Shown here: one piece after another, positions 18,364-27,174 of the stretch
Numbering within the stretch: position 1 is the stretch's first letter
Layout of the letters: every line of letters starts with the position of its first letter
NCBI GenBank assembly: GCA_910578475.1
Contig: CAJTRK010000002.1
Coordinates: forward strand, 121,316 to 185,315
Direction of reading: 5' to 3'
From: an uncultured Lachnospiraceae bacterium
GTDB lineage: Bacteria > Bacillota > Clostridia > Lachnospirales > Lachnospiraceae
Length of the DNA stretch: 64,000 nucleotides
Notes under the pieces: model-generated
The model's database searches: none
Told to the model about the DNA's origin: nothing
What the model saw: the letters and a program-made list of their open reading frames with translations, nothing else
Made by a program: the position numbers and the translations under genes

Positions 18364-18436
18364 AAATGGAACAGAAAACCGCATCCATTATGATAAAACT
18401 GAATTACAGCGTAACATAGAAAGGCAGGAATTTACA

Positions 18437-19756
18437 TTGAAAACGATACAATTAACGGCGCAGACACAAAAGGACCTGTTGACGAGTCTTTTGAAAAGAA
18501 GTCCCGGCAATTATACAAAATATGAATTTACCGTGGCGGAAATCATTGATAAAGTCAAGGAAGAAGGTGATTCCGCGCTCTTTTCCTATACAAAAAAATT
18601 TGATAAATGGGAGATGAATGCAGATAATATCAGAGTGACAGAAGCGGAAATAGAGGAAGCCTTTGCGGATGCCGAGGAAGAATTTATCGAAGTAATGAAA
18701 CGCGCCGCCGCCAATATTACCGATTTTCATAAAAAACAGCTCCGTAACAGCTGGATTGATACGAAGCCGGACGGCTCCATTCTCGGTCAGCGAATTATTC
18801 CGGTCGGCATCTCCGGCGTATATGTGCCCGGCGGAAAGGCAGCCTATCCGAGCAGTCTGTTAATGAATGTGCTTCCGGCCAAAGTTGCCGGCGTTAAAAG
18901 AATCATTTTAACCACCCCGGCCGGCGCGGACGGCAAAGTAAATCCGGGAACGCTTGTAGCCGCCAGAATCGCAGGCGTGGACGAAATCTATAAAGTCGGA
19001 GGCGCACAGGCAATTGCGGCAATGGCGTTCGGGACGCAGAGCATTCCGAAAGTCGATAAAATTACCGGGCCTGGCAATATTTTTGTGGCGCTTGCCAAAA
19101 AAGCCTGCTTCGGTTACGTCAGCATCGATTCCATCGCAGGACCGAGCGAAATCCTAGTAATTGCGGACGAAACGGCAAATCCGCGCTATGTAGCTGCCGA
19201 TTTGCTTTCACAGGCGGAACACGATGAACTGGCAAGCGCGATTTTAATTACAACGAGCAAAAAACTCGCGGAAGAAGTTACCATACAGATAGACGGCTTT
19301 TTGAAAGAGCTGTCGAGAGCTGATATTATCCGGAAATCACTGGATAACTACGGCTATATTCTGTTGGCGGATTCCCTGGAAGACGCCGTAGCCGCCGCCA
19401 ACGAAATCGCATCGGAACATTTGGAAATTCTGACCAAAGACCCTTATTATGTCATGACCAAAATTCAGAATGCCGGCGCGATTTTCCTGGGAGAATACTC
19501 TTCGGAACCGCTTGGCGATTATTACGCGGGGCCGAATCATACTTTGCCGACCAACGGAACGGCAAAGTTCTTCTCTCCGCTGAACGTTGACGATTTCATG
19601 AAAAAAACGAGTATCATTTCCTATTCCAGAGAGGCCCTTGAGCGGGCTCATAAAGACATTGAGATGTTTGCCGAAAAAGAAGGCCTGACGGCGCACGCAA
19701 ATTCCGTCAGGGTAAGGTTTCAGGAAAGCAGACAGACAGGAGGCCGGAATGAATAG
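18437..19756 (+). CDS. hisD: Histidinol dehydrogenase
   Basis: Zinc enzyme that oxidises histidinol to histidine in two NAD-dependent steps. The 439 residues are normal. PVGISGVYVPGGKAAYPSSL, the signature KVDKITGPGNIFVALAKK, SIAGPSEILVIAD, LSQAEHDELASAIL (zinc-binding Gln/His region) and AGPNHTLPTNG are all intact. The start codon is TTG, 12 bases after AGAAAGG. Confidence 0.97.
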   Translation: MKTIQLTAQTQKDLLTSLLKRSPGNYTKYEFTVAEIIDKVKEEGDSALFSYTKKFDKWEMNADNIRVTEAEIEEAFADAEEEFIEVMKRAAANITDFHKKQLRNSWIDTKPDGSILGQRIIPVGISGVYVPGGKAAYPSSLLMNVLPAKVAGVKRIILTTPAGADGKVNPGTLVAARIAGVDEIYKVGGAQAIAAMAFGTQSIPKVDKITGPGNIFVALAKKACFGYVSIDSIAGPSEILVIADETANPRYVAADLLSQAEHDELASAILITTSKKLAEEVTIQIDGFLKELSRADIIRKSLDNYGYILLADSLEDAVAAANEIASEHLEILTKDPYYVMTKIQNAGAIFLGEYSSEPLGDYYAGPNHTLPTNGTAKFFSPLNVDDFMKKTSIISYSREALERAHKDIEMFAEKEGLTAHANSVRVRFQESRQTGGRNE

Positions 19757-20339
19757 AACCGCGGAAATCAAAAGAAAGACAAAAGAAACGGATATTGCGC
19801 TCACCTTTGCAATCGACGGAACCGGAAAAGGCGAGATTGCATCGGGCATCGGTTTCTTCGACCATATGCTGGAAGGCTTTGCCAGACATGGATTTTTTGA
19901 CTTGACTTTATCAGTCAATGGGGATTTGCATGTGGACGGCCACCATACCGTGGAAGATACGGGCATCGTGCTCGGGCAGGCGATTAAAGAAGCCGTCGGC
20001 GATAAAACCGGCATTCGGCGATACGGTTTTTTTATACTGCCGATGGACGATGCTCTCTGTCTGTGCGCCGTAGATTTATGCGGAAGGCCATATCTTGATT
20101 TTGCCTGCGAATGGAAAGCGGAACGCGTGGGTACGCTCGATACGGAGCTGATAAAGGAATTTTTTCAGGCAGTTTCATACAGCGCGGGCATGAACATCCA
20201 TATCCGGATGCTTGCCGGAGAAAACACGCACCATATGACGGAAGCGATGTTCAAAGCGTTCGGGAAAGCGTTGGACATGGCAACCGGCATGGACGAAAGG
20301 ATTACGGATGTTTTAAGTACAAAGGGAAGTCTGGCCTGA
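19749..20339 (+). CDS. hisB: Imidazoleglycerol-phosphate dehydratase
   Basis: Mono-functional IGP dehydratase of 196 residues, without the phosphatase half found in enterobacterial HisB. Manganese-binding histidine motifs are present: GFFDHMLEGFARHGFFDL, DGHHTVEDTGIVLGQA, and NTHHMTEAMFKAFG. It overlaps the hisD stop by 8 bases with GGAGG just before its ATG. Confidence 0.97.
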   Translation: MNRTAEIKRKTKETDIALTFAIDGTGKGEIASGIGFFDHMLEGFARHGFFDLTLSVNGDLHVDGHHTVEDTGIVLGQAIKEAVGDKTGIRRYGFFILPMDDALCLCAVDLCGRPYLDFACEWKAERVGTLDTELIKEFFQAVSYSAGMNIHIRMLAGENTHHMTEAMFKAFGKALDMATGMDERITDVLSTKGSLA

Positions 20340-20391
20340 AAGGCCGGTATATGATTTACCATTGACAATTTGAGAGAAATGGAGAATTAGA

Positions 20392-21672
20392 ATGTACAAG
20401 AAGCTGATACCATGTATTTATCTATATAAAGGGAATGCCGTCAAAGGATTTTCGGACAGCACCATTCTGAATACGAATCCGGCCGCACTCGGTAAGTTTT
20501 ACGGAGATAACAGCGCGGATGAATTAATCGTATACGATTTGTCGGAGGGCGACGCGGAGCATGAAGAAGCGCTTGATATCATCAAAAGCATCTGCGCGGA
20601 AACGGAAATCCCGGTCATCGGCGCCGGTAACGTACACCGGATGGAAGATATCAAGAAATTACTTTATGCAGGCTGCAAAAAAGCGGCATTGAATTATTCC
20701 AAAGAAGAAAATATTGAAATCACGGAGGAGGTCTCCCTGAAATTCGGCAAAGACAAGATTGTTGCGTGTATTTCCGACATCCGGGAAATAACTGACAATA
20801 CCGCCTTATTGGAAGATTATGTAGAAGAACTGATTCTCGTGAAAGAACGCTGCATTAAGGAAGCGATAGCAGTTTCCCCTCTGCCGATGATAGTTTCCGT
20901 GCCGGAAGTATCGCTCGATAAAATTCTGGAGCTGCTTTCCAAAGACAATATTTGCGGCATCTCCGGCTATGCGATTAATGAAAATGCCAAAGAACTGCCC
21001 GCAGTCAAAACACTGTGTCAGACGAACGGCATTTCTGTCAATACTTATTGCGCCAAAATCACATGGGATGAATTTAAATTGAATGCCGACGGGCATATTC
21101 CCGTCGTCGTACAGGACTATAAGACCGACGAAGTGTTAATGGTCGCATATATGAACGAAGAAGCTTATAACAAAACGCTGGAAACGGGCAAGATGACCTA
21201 TTACAGCAGGAGCCGGGACGAATTATGGGTCAAGGGGGACACAAGCGGCCACTACCAGTATGTCAAGTCGCTGACGGCTGACTGTGATAAAGACACGATT
21301 CTTGCGCAGGTATCTCAGGTCGGAGCCGCATGCCATACGGGCGCACATTCCTGCTTTTTCAATGAAATTATGCGGAAAGAATATGAGGAAAACAATCCCC
21401 TTCGTGTATTTGAAAAAGTATTTGCCGTGATACAGGACCGTAAAATTCATCCGAAGGAAGGTTCTTATACCAATTATCTTTTCGACAAAGGAATCGATAA
21501 AATCCTGAAAAAACTTGGTGAAGAAGCGACGGAAATCGTGATTGCCGCCAAAAATCCCAATGCAAACGAAATCAAATACGAGATTTCCGACTTTCTCTAT
21601 CATATGATGGTTCTTATGGCCGAAAAAGGTGTAACATGGGAAGAAATCACGGCGGAACTGGCGAGAAGATGA
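20392..21672 (+). CDS. hisIE: HisF/HisA-like domain fused to bifunctional HisIE
   Basis: The C-terminal part is HisI (phosphoribosyl-AMP cyclohydrolase, about residues 226-325, with TADCDKDTILAQVSQ, GAACHTGAHSCFF) followed by HisE (phosphoribosyl-ATP pyrophosphatase, about 335-426, with KLGEEATEIVIAAK and YEISDFLYHMMVLM). Residues 1-220 look like a diverged HisF/HisA barrel: MYKKLIPCIYLYKGNAVKGF aligns with the HisF N-terminus and VIGAGNVHRMEDIKKLLYAG with its phosphate-binding loop. The two catalytic HisF aspartates appear replaced by Tyr10 and Ser128. It is therefore probably not a working cyclase. No hisH, hisA, hisF or hisC occurs in the window. Confidence 0.88.
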   Translation: MYKKLIPCIYLYKGNAVKGFSDSTILNTNPAALGKFYGDNSADELIVYDLSEGDAEHEEALDIIKSICAETEIPVIGAGNVHRMEDIKKLLYAGCKKAALNYSKEENIEITEEVSLKFGKDKIVACISDIREITDNTALLEDYVEELILVKERCIKEAIAVSPLPMIVSVPEVSLDKILELLSKDNICGISGYAINENAKELPAVKTLCQTNGISVNTYCAKITWDEFKLNADGHIPVVVQDYKTDEVLMVAYMNEEAYNKTLETGKMTYYSRSRDELWVKGDTSGHYQYVKSLTADCDKDTILAQVSQVGAACHTGAHSCFFNEIMRKEYEENNPLRVFEKVFAVIQDRKIHPKEGSYTNYLFDKGIDKILKKLGEEATEIVIAAKNPNANEIKYEISDFLYHMMVLMAEKGVTWEEITAELARR

Positions 21673-21744
21673 GAGGGAACCGTTCTTTTTTGATGCTTGT
21701 TTTCATAAAATAAATTGAAAAATGAAAATGAAAGAAAGACGGAT

Positions 21745-22158
21745 ATGGAAAAGCAGGATAAAAAACAGGTTCCGGTCGAAAGAAAAATGAAGCTTGCACA
21801 GTACATACGGGCGGAAAATATGGATAACCGCATGAAAATCAGACAGCGGGAACGAATCCTGTACGGAACGGAAAATCTTCCCCCTGTGTGGGATAAAAAC
21901 GAGCCTCTGCGGGCAGAAGGGTATATGCCGGGCGGAGAGGGCACGGAAGAACCGGCGCCCGCATCCAATACCTTCCGTTTCCGCATGGCCGCCGCGATTT
22001 TGCTGTTCATCGGTTTTCTGCTGTGCGATGCGGGACAGTATCAATTGTTCGGCTACTCCATGAACGATATTTACGGAATGATTTCCGAAGATTATTTTGA
22101 GCTCTTTGACGCGGAAAATCCGGAAAAACTGCCGCAGCTGTCGGAATTACTGAAATAA
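21745..22158 (+). CDS. Uncharacterised single-pass membrane protein
   Basis: About 137 residues: a highly charged N-terminal 80 residues (DKKQVPVERKMKLAQYIRAE), one hydrophobic helix (FRMAAAILLFIGFLLCDAGQ) and a short acidic C-terminus. No known family recognised. ATG at 21745 follows an AGAAAG; an earlier in-frame ATG at 21715 lacks a ribosome-binding site. Topology suggests a cytoplasmic basic tail and a short outside end. Confidence 0.65.
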   Translation: MEKQDKKQVPVERKMKLAQYIRAENMDNRMKIRQRERILYGTENLPPVWDKNEPLRAEGYMPGGEGTEEPAPASNTFRFRMAAAILLFIGFLLCDAGQYQLFGYSMNDIYGMISEDYFELFDAENPEKLPQLSELLK

Positions 22159-22216
22159 TTTCACCAAAATGCGCCGGCGGCCATTTGACTTATTATTTGA
22201 AAGGTTGAAAAACATC

Positions 22217-24100
22217 ATGAGAAAACTGGCTTTACCAGATGAAATATTCATGCAGGTGGAAAAACCTGCCCGATACATCGGAAACGAAATCAATGCTGTA
22301 ATGAAAGATAAAAACAGCGTTGACGTTCGTTTCTGTATGTGTTTTCCGGATATTTATGAAATCGGCATGTCGCATCTTGGCATACAGATTTTGTACAGTA
22401 TGTTCAATTCCTGGGAAGATGTATGGTGTGAACGGGTATATTCTCCCTGGATTGATTTGGATAAAATCCTGCGGGAAAAGCAAATCCCGCTTTTTGCGCT
22501 GGAATCACAGGAACCCGTCAGAAATATGGATTTTCTCGGTATTACACTCCAATATGAGATGTGTTATACCAATATTTTACAGATACTGGATTTATCACAG
22601 ATTCCCCTTTTCGCGGCGGACAGAGGCGAAAACGAGCCAATCGTAATCGGCGGCGGTCCGTGCAGTTACAATCCGGAACCCATAGCGGAATTTTTCGATT
22701 TGTTCTACATCGGTGAAGGAGAAACGCAATACCGCGCATTAATGGACCTGTATAAAGCAAACAGGAAAGCCGGCGGGAACAGGATGGAATTTCTTAAAAT
22801 GGCCGCAACGCTTCCGGGTATCTATGTTCCCGGTTTTTATGAGGAAGAATACCGGCCCGACGGCACGATAAAGGGTCGTAAGAAAGTATATGAGAATGCA
22901 CCCGATACGATTTTGAAAGAAATCGTCATGGACGTTTCGGATACTTATTATCCGTTGAAACCGGTCGTTCCTTTTATCCAGATTACACAGGACAGAGCCG
23001 TTTTGGAACTGCAAAGAGGCTGTATCAGAGGATGCCGGTTCTGTCAGGCAGGACAGCTGTACCGGCCGGTCAGGGAAAGGGATGTTGAAGTCCTGAAAAA
23101 ATATGCGATGGAAATGCTGCAAAATACAGGGTATGACGAAATATCTTTAAGTTCGCTGAGTTCCAGCGACTATTCGGGACTGAACGACTTGTTGGAATTT
23201 CTGATTCAGGAATGCAAAAAGAAACATATCAATATTTCCCTGCCTTCCCTCCGAATCGACGCATTTTCGCTGGATATCATGAGCAAAGTGCAGGATGTAA
23301 AGAAGAGCAGCCTTACGTTCGCGCCGGAAGCCGGAAGCCAGCGGCTTCGAGATGTTATCAACAAAGGCCTGACAAAGGAAGATATTTTAAACGGCGCGGC
23401 CCTCGCATTCGAAGGCGGCTGGACAAGGGTCAAACTGTATTTTATGCTCGGACTCCCGACGGAAACGGAAGAGGACATTCTTGGAATCGGAGAACTGTCC
23501 AATGAAATTGCCGCCGTCTTTTTTGATACCGTGCCGAAGGAAAAGCGCATCAACGGCAAAGTACAGATTGTTACAAGCACATCTTTCTTTATTCCGAAAC
23601 CGTTCACCCCGTTTCAATGGGCGCGGATGTGTACGAAAGAAGAATTTATCGAAAAGGCTTATCAGACCAAAAAAGGCATTATGGCGCAACTGAACCAGAA
23701 GAGCATCAAATATAACTGGCATGAAGCCGATGTCAGCGTTCTGGAAGGCGTTCTGGCAAGAGGCGACAGGAAGCTGGCAAAAGTTCTGCTAAAAGCATAC
23801 GAAATGGGCTGTCTCTTCGATTCCTGGAGCGAATGTTTCCACAATGACGTATGGATGAAAGCTTTTGAGGATTGCGGCATTGAGCCTGATTTCTACACGA
23901 CGAGAGAGCGGCGTGAGGATGAAATTTTCCCCTGGGATTTTCTGGACTGCGGCGTAACCAAAGAATTTTTGCTTCGGGAATGGAAAAAAGCACGGACGCA
24001 GACAGTTTCTCCAAACTGCCGGCAACAGTGCCAGGGATGCGGCGCGAACCGGTTTGGCGGAGGCGTATGTGTTGAAAACAAGAAAGGAACGGAGCGGTAA
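22217..24100 (+). CDS. TIGR03960-type radical SAM protein
   Basis: A 627-residue B12-binding-like plus radical SAM protein. The N-terminal half has PARYIGNEINAVMKD, ICMSHLGIQILYS-like sequence and the VIGGGPCSYNPEPIAEFFD segment; the cluster motif is in LQRGCIRGCRFCQAGQLYRP. The C-terminal region has a cysteine-rich end (NCRQQCQGCGANRFGGG). This family is regularly adjacent to the DUF2344 protein encoded 6 bases downstream, as here; a shared RNA- or tRNA-modification role has been suggested but I cannot show it. ATG at 22217 lies 13 bases after AAAGG; an in-frame ATG at 22169 lacks such a site. Confidence 0.9.
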   Translation: MRKLALPDEIFMQVEKPARYIGNEINAVMKDKNSVDVRFCMCFPDIYEIGMSHLGIQILYSMFNSWEDVWCERVYSPWIDLDKILREKQIPLFALESQEPVRNMDFLGITLQYEMCYTNILQILDLSQIPLFAADRGENEPIVIGGGPCSYNPEPIAEFFDLFYIGEGETQYRALMDLYKANRKAGGNRMEFLKMAATLPGIYVPGFYEEEYRPDGTIKGRKKVYENAPDTILKEIVMDVSDTYYPLKPVVPFIQITQDRAVLELQRGCIRGCRFCQAGQLYRPVRERDVEVLKKYAMEMLQNTGYDEISLSSLSSSDYSGLNDLLEFLIQECKKKHINISLPSLRIDAFSLDIMSKVQDVKKSSLTFAPEAGSQRLRDVINKGLTKEDILNGAALAFEGGWTRVKLYFMLGLPTETEEDILGIGELSNEIAAVFFDTVPKEKRINGKVQIVTSTSFFIPKPFTPFQWARMCTKEEFIEKAYQTKKGIMAQLNQKSIKYNWHEADVSVLEGVLARGDRKLAKVLLKAYEMGCLFDSWSECFHNDVWMKAFEDCGIEPDFYTTRERREDEIFPWDFLDCGVTKEFLLREWKKARTQTVSPNCRQQCQGCGANRFGGGVCVENKKGTER

Positions 24101-24105
24101 CCGCG

Positions 24106-24864
24106 ATGAAGATAAGAATAAAATTTGCAAAATACGGCGTTATGAAGTTTATCGGCCATCTGGATGTGATGCGCTTTTTTCAGAAAGCAATTCGCAGAGC
24201 GGACATCGATATCCGCTTTTCGGAAGGATTCAGTCCTCATCCGGTCATGTCATTTGCTGCGCCCCTCGGCGTCGGTATGGAGAGTCTTGGAGAATATCTG
24301 GATATAGAAGTAAATTCCATGACCTCCGCGGAAGAAATGAAAGACGCTCTAAATCGGGAAATGGCGGACGGATTCTCGATTTTGTCGGTTCGTGTGCTTC
24401 CCGATGGCTCACAGAACGCAATGGCAAGCGTAGCGGCTGCCAGATATCAGATTTTTTATTCCGACCGACAGGAAAACGGTCCATGCCGCTTTCCGATTGA
24501 CAGAATCGAAGAAAAACTCGCGGCTTTTTATGCCAGAGAACGGATTCCTATGATAAAAAAGACCAAAAAAGGAGAACGGGAGCTGGATTTGAAGCCGGGC
24601 ATCTTTGAGCTGCAAATTCAGGAAATTCCGCATCCTTTTATGGAGGAAGAAAAGAAATGTCAGGCAGTTTCCATGCTGGTTGACGCAAGCAGCAGCGGTA
24701 ACATTAAACCAACGATGGTATTGGAAGCTTTCTGTCAGGATTGCGGAACCTGCCTGACGCCGTATTCTTATCAGGTCATAAGAATCGATACGATGATGCG
24801 CCTTTCAAAGGAAGGCGAAAACCCCCGGTTTGTTCCCCTTGATTTTACATCGGATTGCAGATAA
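24106..24864 (+). CDS. TIGR03936/DUF2344 protein, partner of the radical SAM gene
   Basis: A 252-residue protein starting MKIRIKFAKYGVMKFIGHLD, with RADIDIRFSEGFSPHPVMSF and LGVGMESLGEYLDIEV, typical of DUF2344. In some genomes this domain is fused to the preceding radical SAM protein, which supports a joint function. No enzymatic motif is visible. It precedes the RNase G gene by 16 bases. Confidence 0.9.
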   Translation: MKIRIKFAKYGVMKFIGHLDVMRFFQKAIRRADIDIRFSEGFSPHPVMSFAAPLGVGMESLGEYLDIEVNSMTSAEEMKDALNREMADGFSILSVRVLPDGSQNAMASVAAARYQIFYSDRQENGPCRFPIDRIEEKLAAFYARERIPMIKKTKKGERELDLKPGIFELQIQEIPHPFMEEEKKCQAVSMLVDASSSGNIKPTMVLEAFCQDCGTCLTPYSYQVIRIDTMMRLSKEGENPRFVPLDFTSDCR

Positions 24865-24879
24865 ATCACGGAGGTTCAC

Positions 24880-26115
24880 ATGACTGAAAATGAAAATGGT
24901 AAAATACTGATTTTAGAATGCCGGAACAAACTGCTTTCCATACTGTTTCGCAGCAACCGCATCGTGGAAATCCGGGCTGAGCGGAATGCGGAAACGATTG
25001 GACGGCTCGGCAATGTCTATGTCGGAAAAGTGCAGAATATTTCCTCCAATATCGGCGCCGCTTTTGTGGAAATCGGAAAAGGAGTAATGGCTTTTTTGCC
25101 GCTTACAGAAGCGTCGGAAGCTGTTTTAACGAACCGGAATGCTGACGGCAGATTAAAAATCGGAGACGAACTTCTTGTACAGGTCGTAAGAGAACCGGTA
25201 AAGACCAAACAAACCGGCGTGTCCGCCGTATTATCGCTTCCGGGCACTTATGTGGCAATCGAGCATCGACAGACACTTTCCTCCAATCCTCAACATGAGG
25301 GCGTGAGGACATCCGCCAAAATGAGTTCCAAATTCCGACATCTCTATAAAAGTCTGGAACCGCTCAGGCAAATTGCCGGGCAGTACGCAATCATCGTCCG
25401 TACGAACGCAGACGGACTGGAAGACGTTTCGCCCGTCGTGGAAGAAGCAAAAATGCTTGCGGCACAGATGACGCACCTGTTGGAAATCGGAAACAAACGG
25501 GTCTGTTTCAGCTGCCTGTATCAAAGTGAACCGGAATATCTGTCTTTTGTTAAGAATTGTTATCAGTTTGAATACGATGAAATCGTTACCGACCGGAAAG
25601 ACATTTATGAAACGCTTCTTGCATCCGAATATACGAAATCCTGCCGCGTCCGCCTGTACGAAGATACAATGCTTCCTTTATACAAGCTTTATTCGGTGGA
25701 AACCCGAATCAAAGAGCTCCTTTCCAAAAAAGTGTATTTAAAATCCGGCGCCTATCTTATCATTGAACAGACGGAAGCGCTGATTGCCATCGATGTGAAT
25801 ACGGGAAAATATGAAGCCGGAAAAGAAAGAGAAGCAACTTACCTGAAAATCAATCTGGAAGCGGCCCATGCAATTGCGGAGGCCCTCCGTGCAAGAAATC
25901 TTTCAGGCATGATTCTCGTGGACTTCATTAATATGAAAAAAAAGGAACATATCAGGCAGTTGACGGAGTCGATGAAGGCTTTTCTTGCAAAGGATTCCGT
26001 TCCCGCCTATTTCGTGGACATCACGGGCCTCGGCCTGATGGAAATCACGAGAAAGAAAAAAAGCAGGTCTTTTGCGGAACAAATGGCAGAATCAACAGAA
26101 AGGTATGGAGTTTGA
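24880..26115 (+). CDS. rng: Ribonuclease G/E family endoribonuclease without a zinc link
   Basis: Single-strand endoribonuclease for rRNA processing or mRNA decay. The S1 RNA-binding domain (IGRLGNVYVGKVQNISSNIG, GVMAFLP) is at residues 40-120, and the DNase I-like catalytic region has the magnesium-binding Asp305 in IAIDVNTGKYE and Asp348 in MILVDFINMK, matching Escherichia coli RNase E Asp303 and Asp346. After ITGLGLMEITRKKKSRSF the protein ends, so the CPxC zinc-link motif that joins RNase E/G dimers is absent. At 411 residues it is shorter than Escherichia coli RNase G. GGAGG precedes the ATG. The stop is 1 base before the next ATG. Confidence 0.9.
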   Translation: MTENENGKILILECRNKLLSILFRSNRIVEIRAERNAETIGRLGNVYVGKVQNISSNIGAAFVEIGKGVMAFLPLTEASEAVLTNRNADGRLKIGDELLVQVVREPVKTKQTGVSAVLSLPGTYVAIEHRQTLSSNPQHEGVRTSAKMSSKFRHLYKSLEPLRQIAGQYAIIVRTNADGLEDVSPVVEEAKMLAAQMTHLLEIGNKRVCFSCLYQSEPEYLSFVKNCYQFEYDEIVTDRKDIYETLLASEYTKSCRVRLYEDTMLPLYKLYSVETRIKELLSKKVYLKSGAYLIIEQTEALIAIDVNTGKYEAGKEREATYLKINLEAAHAIAEALRARNLSGMILVDFINMKKKEHIRQLTESMKAFLAKDSVPAYFVDITGLGLMEITRKKKSRSFAEQMAESTERYGV

Positions 26116-26116
26116 C

Positions 26117-26707
26117 ATGGAATTATTACGATTACAAAAGGTAAAAGACGGAAAATACTTGAAAAACTATGAACTCACTTATCTGAATAAAAAGGGAAAC
26201 GAAAAAGTATATGAAATTGTGAGCCGGAACGAGATTCCGAATGTAGAATCCATTGGGAACCGGGTCAGCGGCGTTTCCATTGTTGCCTACTGTGGCGACA
26301 GAATGCTGCTTCTGCGGGAATTTCGAATGGGCGTCAATCACGATGTCTACAATCTTTGTGCCGGTATGATAGAAGAGGGCGAGTCCATCGAGGAATGTAT
26401 TCAGCGGGAGCTGTATGAGGAAACCGGACTGCATGTCAAAAAAATTCTGCAGATATTAAAGCCTTCCTTTGCGGCGGTCGCTTTTTCAGATGTGAAAACA
26501 CAGATTGCCTTCGTGGAAGTGGAGGGTGAATTTGAAGACCACACGTCCGAGAATGAAAAAATCACAGCCAGATTCTATAAAAAAGAAGAAGTTCTGGAAC
26601 TTCTGGAAACGGAAGAGTTCAGCTCCAGGGCACAGATTGCGGCTTATTTTTTTGCCGCAGGAAGTAATTACATTAAAAAATGTTGTCCAGATATTGACAA
26701 ATCATGA
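26117..26707 (+). CDS. Nudix hydrolase, ADP-ribose pyrophosphatase type
   Basis: Hydrolyses nucleoside diphosphates linked to another group, most likely ADP-ribose. The 196-residue protein carries a complete Nudix box at residues 83-104: Gly83, Glu88, Arg97-Glu98, Glu101-Glu102, Gly104. The REFRMG segment before it and an acidic stretch after fit the ADP-ribose branch. ATG at 26117 lies 13 bases after AAAGG; the -35 box of the L21 promoter sits inside its last codons. Confidence 0.88.
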   Translation: MELLRLQKVKDGKYLKNYELTYLNKKGNEKVYEIVSRNEIPNVESIGNRVSGVSIVAYCGDRMLLLREFRMGVNHDVYNLCAGMIEEGESIEECIQRELYEETGLHVKKILQILKPSFAAVAFSDVKTQIAFVEVEGEFEDHTSENEKITARFYKKEEVLELLETEEFSSRAQIAAYFFAAGSNYIKKCCPDIDKS

Positions 26708-26722
26708 TAGAAAGGATAAAAT
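26694..26722 (+). promoter_or_regulatory. Strong promoter for the rplU-prp-rpmA operon
   Basis: Consensus TTGACA (26694-26699), 17-base spacer, TAAAAT (26717-26722). It overlaps the end of the Nudix gene and gives a leader of about 105 bases. Confidence 0.85.
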
Positions 26723-26727
26723 ATTTG

Positions 26728-26830
26728 AGTATGCCGCACAGTGGGGTATAAGCAATGCCGAATAACGCTATGAAATCCGGCATCACCGAAACTGGCGAGT
26801 AAAATGAACGATTGTTCATGAATAGGAGGT
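26728..26830 (+). ncRNA. Likely ribosomal protein L21 leader RNA
   Basis: The leader between the promoter and rplU is strongly structured. A hairpin at 26730-26750 pairs TATGCC with GGTATA and CA with TG. A second pairs ATGCCG (26755-26760) with CGGCAT (26777-26782). A third is ATGAAC-GATT-GTTCAT (26804-26819), directly before the GGAGGT ribosome-binding site. Position and layout fit the L21 leader that controls rplU in Bacillota by feedback from the protein; the match is by context and structure, not by covariance-model search. Confidence 0.6.
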
Positions 26831-26835
26831 GCCAT

Positions 26836-27141
26836 ATGTACGCAATTATTGCAACAGGTGGAAAGCAGTACAAAGTTTCCGAAGGTGACGTTATCCGGGT
26901 TGAGAAGCTCGATGCGGAAGTAGGAACTGCTGTTACATTTGACCAGGTGGTAGCAGTCAGCGATAAAGAGCTGAAAGTTGCAGGCGATGTTGCAGGCGCA
27001 ACTGTATCCGGAACGGTTATGGAACAGGGACGTGCACGCAAAGTTATCGTTTACAAGTATAAAAGAAAATCCGGCTATCACAAGAAAAACGGTCACAGAC
27101 AAGCATACACTCAGGTAAAAATTGACAAAATCAACGCATAA
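26836..27141 (+). CDS. rplU: 50S ribosomal protein L21
   Basis: Large-subunit protein that binds 23S rRNA. The 101 residues begin MYAIIATGGKQYKVSEGDVI, the family signature, and end with the basic YKRKSGYHKKNGHRQAYTQV. The frame extends 8 codons upstream to 26812, but the strong AGGAGGT at 26824-26830 places the start at 26836. Confidence 0.98.
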   Translation: MYAIIATGGKQYKVSEGDVIRVEKLDAEVGTAVTFDQVVAVSDKELKVAGDVAGATVSGTVMEQGRARKVIVYKYKRKSGYHKKNGHRQAYTQVKIDKINA

Positions 27142-27174
27142 TCATATGCACTGAAGAATGCTTAAAGGTGTGAA

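Noticed and set aside
26804..26819. GAAC-GATT-GTTC just before rplU, matching a LexA box core
   Set aside because: It is part of an inverted repeat next to the ribosome-binding site and fits a leader hairpin; SOS control of rplU would be unexpected.
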